NCBI RefSeq assembly: GCF_018449655.1
Contig: NZ_JAAVUX010000018.1
Coordinates: forward strand, 1-64,000
Origin: Pseudomonas sp. dw_358
Lineage (GTDB): Bacteria > Pseudomonadota > Gammaproteobacteria > Pseudomonadales > Pseudomonadaceae
DNA: 64,000 nucleotides
Reading direction: 5' to 3'
The position numbers and the translations under genes were made by a program. This document shows positions 62,824 to 64,000 of this stretch, in pieces (the first letter of the stretch is position 1; each line of letters opens with the position of its first letter). A model generated the notes under the pieces. It ran no database searches. It was not told where the DNA came from and worked only from the letters and a program-made list of their open reading frames with translations.

Positions 62824-63594
62824 ATGACCCTCAAAGGCAAGACCGCACTGGTCACCGGTTCCACCAGCGGTATCGGCCTGGGCATCGCCCGTGTATTGGC
62901 TCAAGCAGGCGCCGATGTCGTACTCAACGGCTTTGGTGACGCCAGCGCCGTGGTCGCCGACCTGGCGCAATACGGCACGCGCATCGGCCATCACCCCGCC
63001 GACGTCAGCGACCCGGCGCAGATCGCCGCGATGTTTGCCTACGCCAGCGAACAGTTCGCCCCGGTGGACATCCTCGTCAACAACGCCGGCATCCAGCACG
63101 TGGCCGCCGTCGAAGCCTTTCCCGTCGAGCGCTGGGACGCAATCATCGCCATCAACCTGTCGTCGGTGTTCCACGGTTCCCGCTTGGCCCTGCCGGGCAT
63201 GCGCGAACGCAACTGGGGCCGGATCATCAACATCGCCTCAGTCCACGGTCAGGTCGGCTCCACCGGCAAGGCGGCCTACGTCGCGGCCAAGCACGGGGTG
63301 ATCGGCCTGACCAAGGTGGTGGGGCTGGAAACCGCCACCACCCAGGTGACCTGCAACGCCATCTGCCCCGGCTGGGTGTTGACGCCGCTGGTGCAAAAGC
63401 AGATCGATGAGCGGGTCCAGACGGGTACCGCGCCACAACAGGCACGCGAAGACCTGCTGGCGGAAAAACAGCCGTCGCTGGAATTTGTCACGCCTCAGCA
63501 CCTCGGCGAACTGGTGTTGTTTCTCTGCAGCGACGCCGGCAGCCAGGTACGAGGTGCGGCGTGGAACATGGACGGCGGTTGGCTCGCGCAATGA
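62824..63594 (+). CDS. hbdH: 3-hydroxybutyrate dehydrogenase
   Basis: The 256-residue short-chain dehydrogenase has TGSTSGIGLGIAR, NNAGIQHVAAVE, catalytic Ser/Tyr/Lys in SVHGQVGSTGKAAYVAAKHG and CPGWVLTPLVQKQIDER. It closely resembles bacterial D-3-hydroxybutyrate dehydrogenases, linking 3-hydroxybutyrate to acetoacetate. It follows yejF by 42 bp and may be co-transcribed. Confidence 0.85.
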   Translation: MTLKGKTALVTGSTSGIGLGIARVLAQAGADVVLNGFGDASAVVADLAQYGTRIGHHPADVSDPAQIAAMFAYASEQFAPVDILVNNAGIQHVAAVEAFPVERWDAIIAINLSSVFHGSRLALPGMRERNWGRIINIASVHGQVGSTGKAAYVAAKHGVIGLTKVVGLETATTQVTCNAICPGWVLTPLVQKQIDERVQTGTAPQQAREDLLAEKQPSLEFVTPQHLGELVLFLCSDAGSQVRGAAWNMDGGWLAQ

Positions 63595-63603
63595 TGCCGA
63601 GCA

Positions 63604-64000
63604 TTATTGGCCCGGCGTGTCTCGGTCCGACACCAGGCCCCAGTCGGCGCTGGTGATCTCTGCGGCCGCAATGGGAGCGGCCGGTGCGCTGGTCTGCTCG
63701 ACACCGCCTTCGCGATGCAATTTGAGGCGCAGGCGCAGGTTGTTCACCGAGTCGGCGTTCTTCAGGGCTTCCTCTTCGTCGATAGCGCCCTCCACCGCCA
63801 GTTCGAACAGGGCATGGTCGAAAGTCTGCATGCCCAGGTTCACCGACTTTTCCATGATGCCCTTGAGCTCGGAAAATTCGTTGCGGTGAATGAAGTCGCG
63901 CACCGTGGGCGAGCCCAGCATCACTTCCACCGCTGCCCGGCGCTTGCCGTCGGTGGTGCGCACCAGGCGCTGCGAGACAAACGCCTGCAGGTTGTTGCCC
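63604..64000 (-). CDS. pilU: Twitching-motility ATPase PilU, C-terminal part
   Basis: About 131 C-terminal residues are in the window. The frame continues off the right edge. GNNLQAFVSQRLVRTTDGKR, EVMLGSPTVRDFI, GIMEKSVNLGMQTFDHALFE and DSVNNLRLRLKLH are typical of the retraction ATPases PilT/PilU, with the tail length of PilU. It powers type IV pilus retraction with PilT. Confidence 0.88.
   Translation of the reverse strand, partial: GNNLQAFVSQRLVRTTDGKRRAAVEVMLGSPTVRDFIHRNEFSELKGIMEKSVNLGMQTFDHALFELAVEGAIDEEEALKNADSVNNLRLRLKLHREGGVEQTSAPAAPIAAAEITSADWGLVSDRDTPGQ

Noticed and set aside
1..64000. CRISPR arrays, tRNA or rRNA genes, prophage or transposase genes
   Set aside because: No regular spaced repeats, cloverleaf-like tRNA ends, rRNA segments, integrase or transposase motifs were seen.

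Overview
The window reads as chromosomal DNA of a fluorescent-group Pseudomonas. It is GC-rich and densely packed. It carries many LysR regulators (six), amino-acid ABC transporters, a pqiABC locus, a yejABEF peptide importer, the end of a pilU-type type IV pilus gene, topB, mltA and short REP-like palindromes. No rRNA, tRNA, CRISPR array, phage or intact insertion sequence was seen.

Layout. (1) 1-1204: 5' part of a large autotransporter running off the left edge. (2) 1568-14540: a catabolic-looking block around one LysR gene. It holds an FMN alpha-hydroxy-acid oxidase; a leftward operon of ABC importer (permease fused to ATPase, binding protein), PhyH dioxygenase and class II aldolase; a rightward operon of Rid protein, ABC ATPase, quinone oxidoreductase, GST, dehydroquinase-like protein and D-2-hydroxyacid dehydrogenase; and a flavin monooxygenase. 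Similar sequence blocks lie upstream of at least three of these units, suggesting a regulon for an undescribed amino-containing substrate. (3) 14676-23426: iron section with a TonB receptor behind a Fur-like box, an aromatic aminotransferase, and a FecBCD-type importer flanked by an OmpR response regulator and a histidine kinase. (4) 23583-29049: bicupin dioxygenase, two LysR genes, a broken norR-like gene, DUF4174 protein, PLP aminotransferase and a small secreted protein. (5) 29343-40036: envelope and housekeeping genes (CBS protein, mltA, DedA, topB, pqiABC, single-domain response regulator, Cys-cluster proteins).

(6) 40193-43508: a HisJQMP/OccQMP-type importer behind a sigma54-type promoter followed by TGTA-N2-TACA operators, an arrangement like that of HutC-controlled histidine-utilisation genes. 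(7) 43603-46657: DUF1523 protein and a terZ-terC-terD operon. (8) 46794-56771: two aldo/keto reductases, LysR genes, an SRPBCC-UbiD pair, an AldA-type aldehyde dehydrogenase and a saccharopine-dehydrogenase-like protein. (9) 56834-64000: parvulin, yejABEF, 3-hydroxybutyrate dehydrogenase and the C-terminal part of PilU.

Functions are inferred from motifs read by eye and from family knowledge. No database search was run. Start codons were adjusted where a ribosome-binding site or family N-terminus favoured an internal start.
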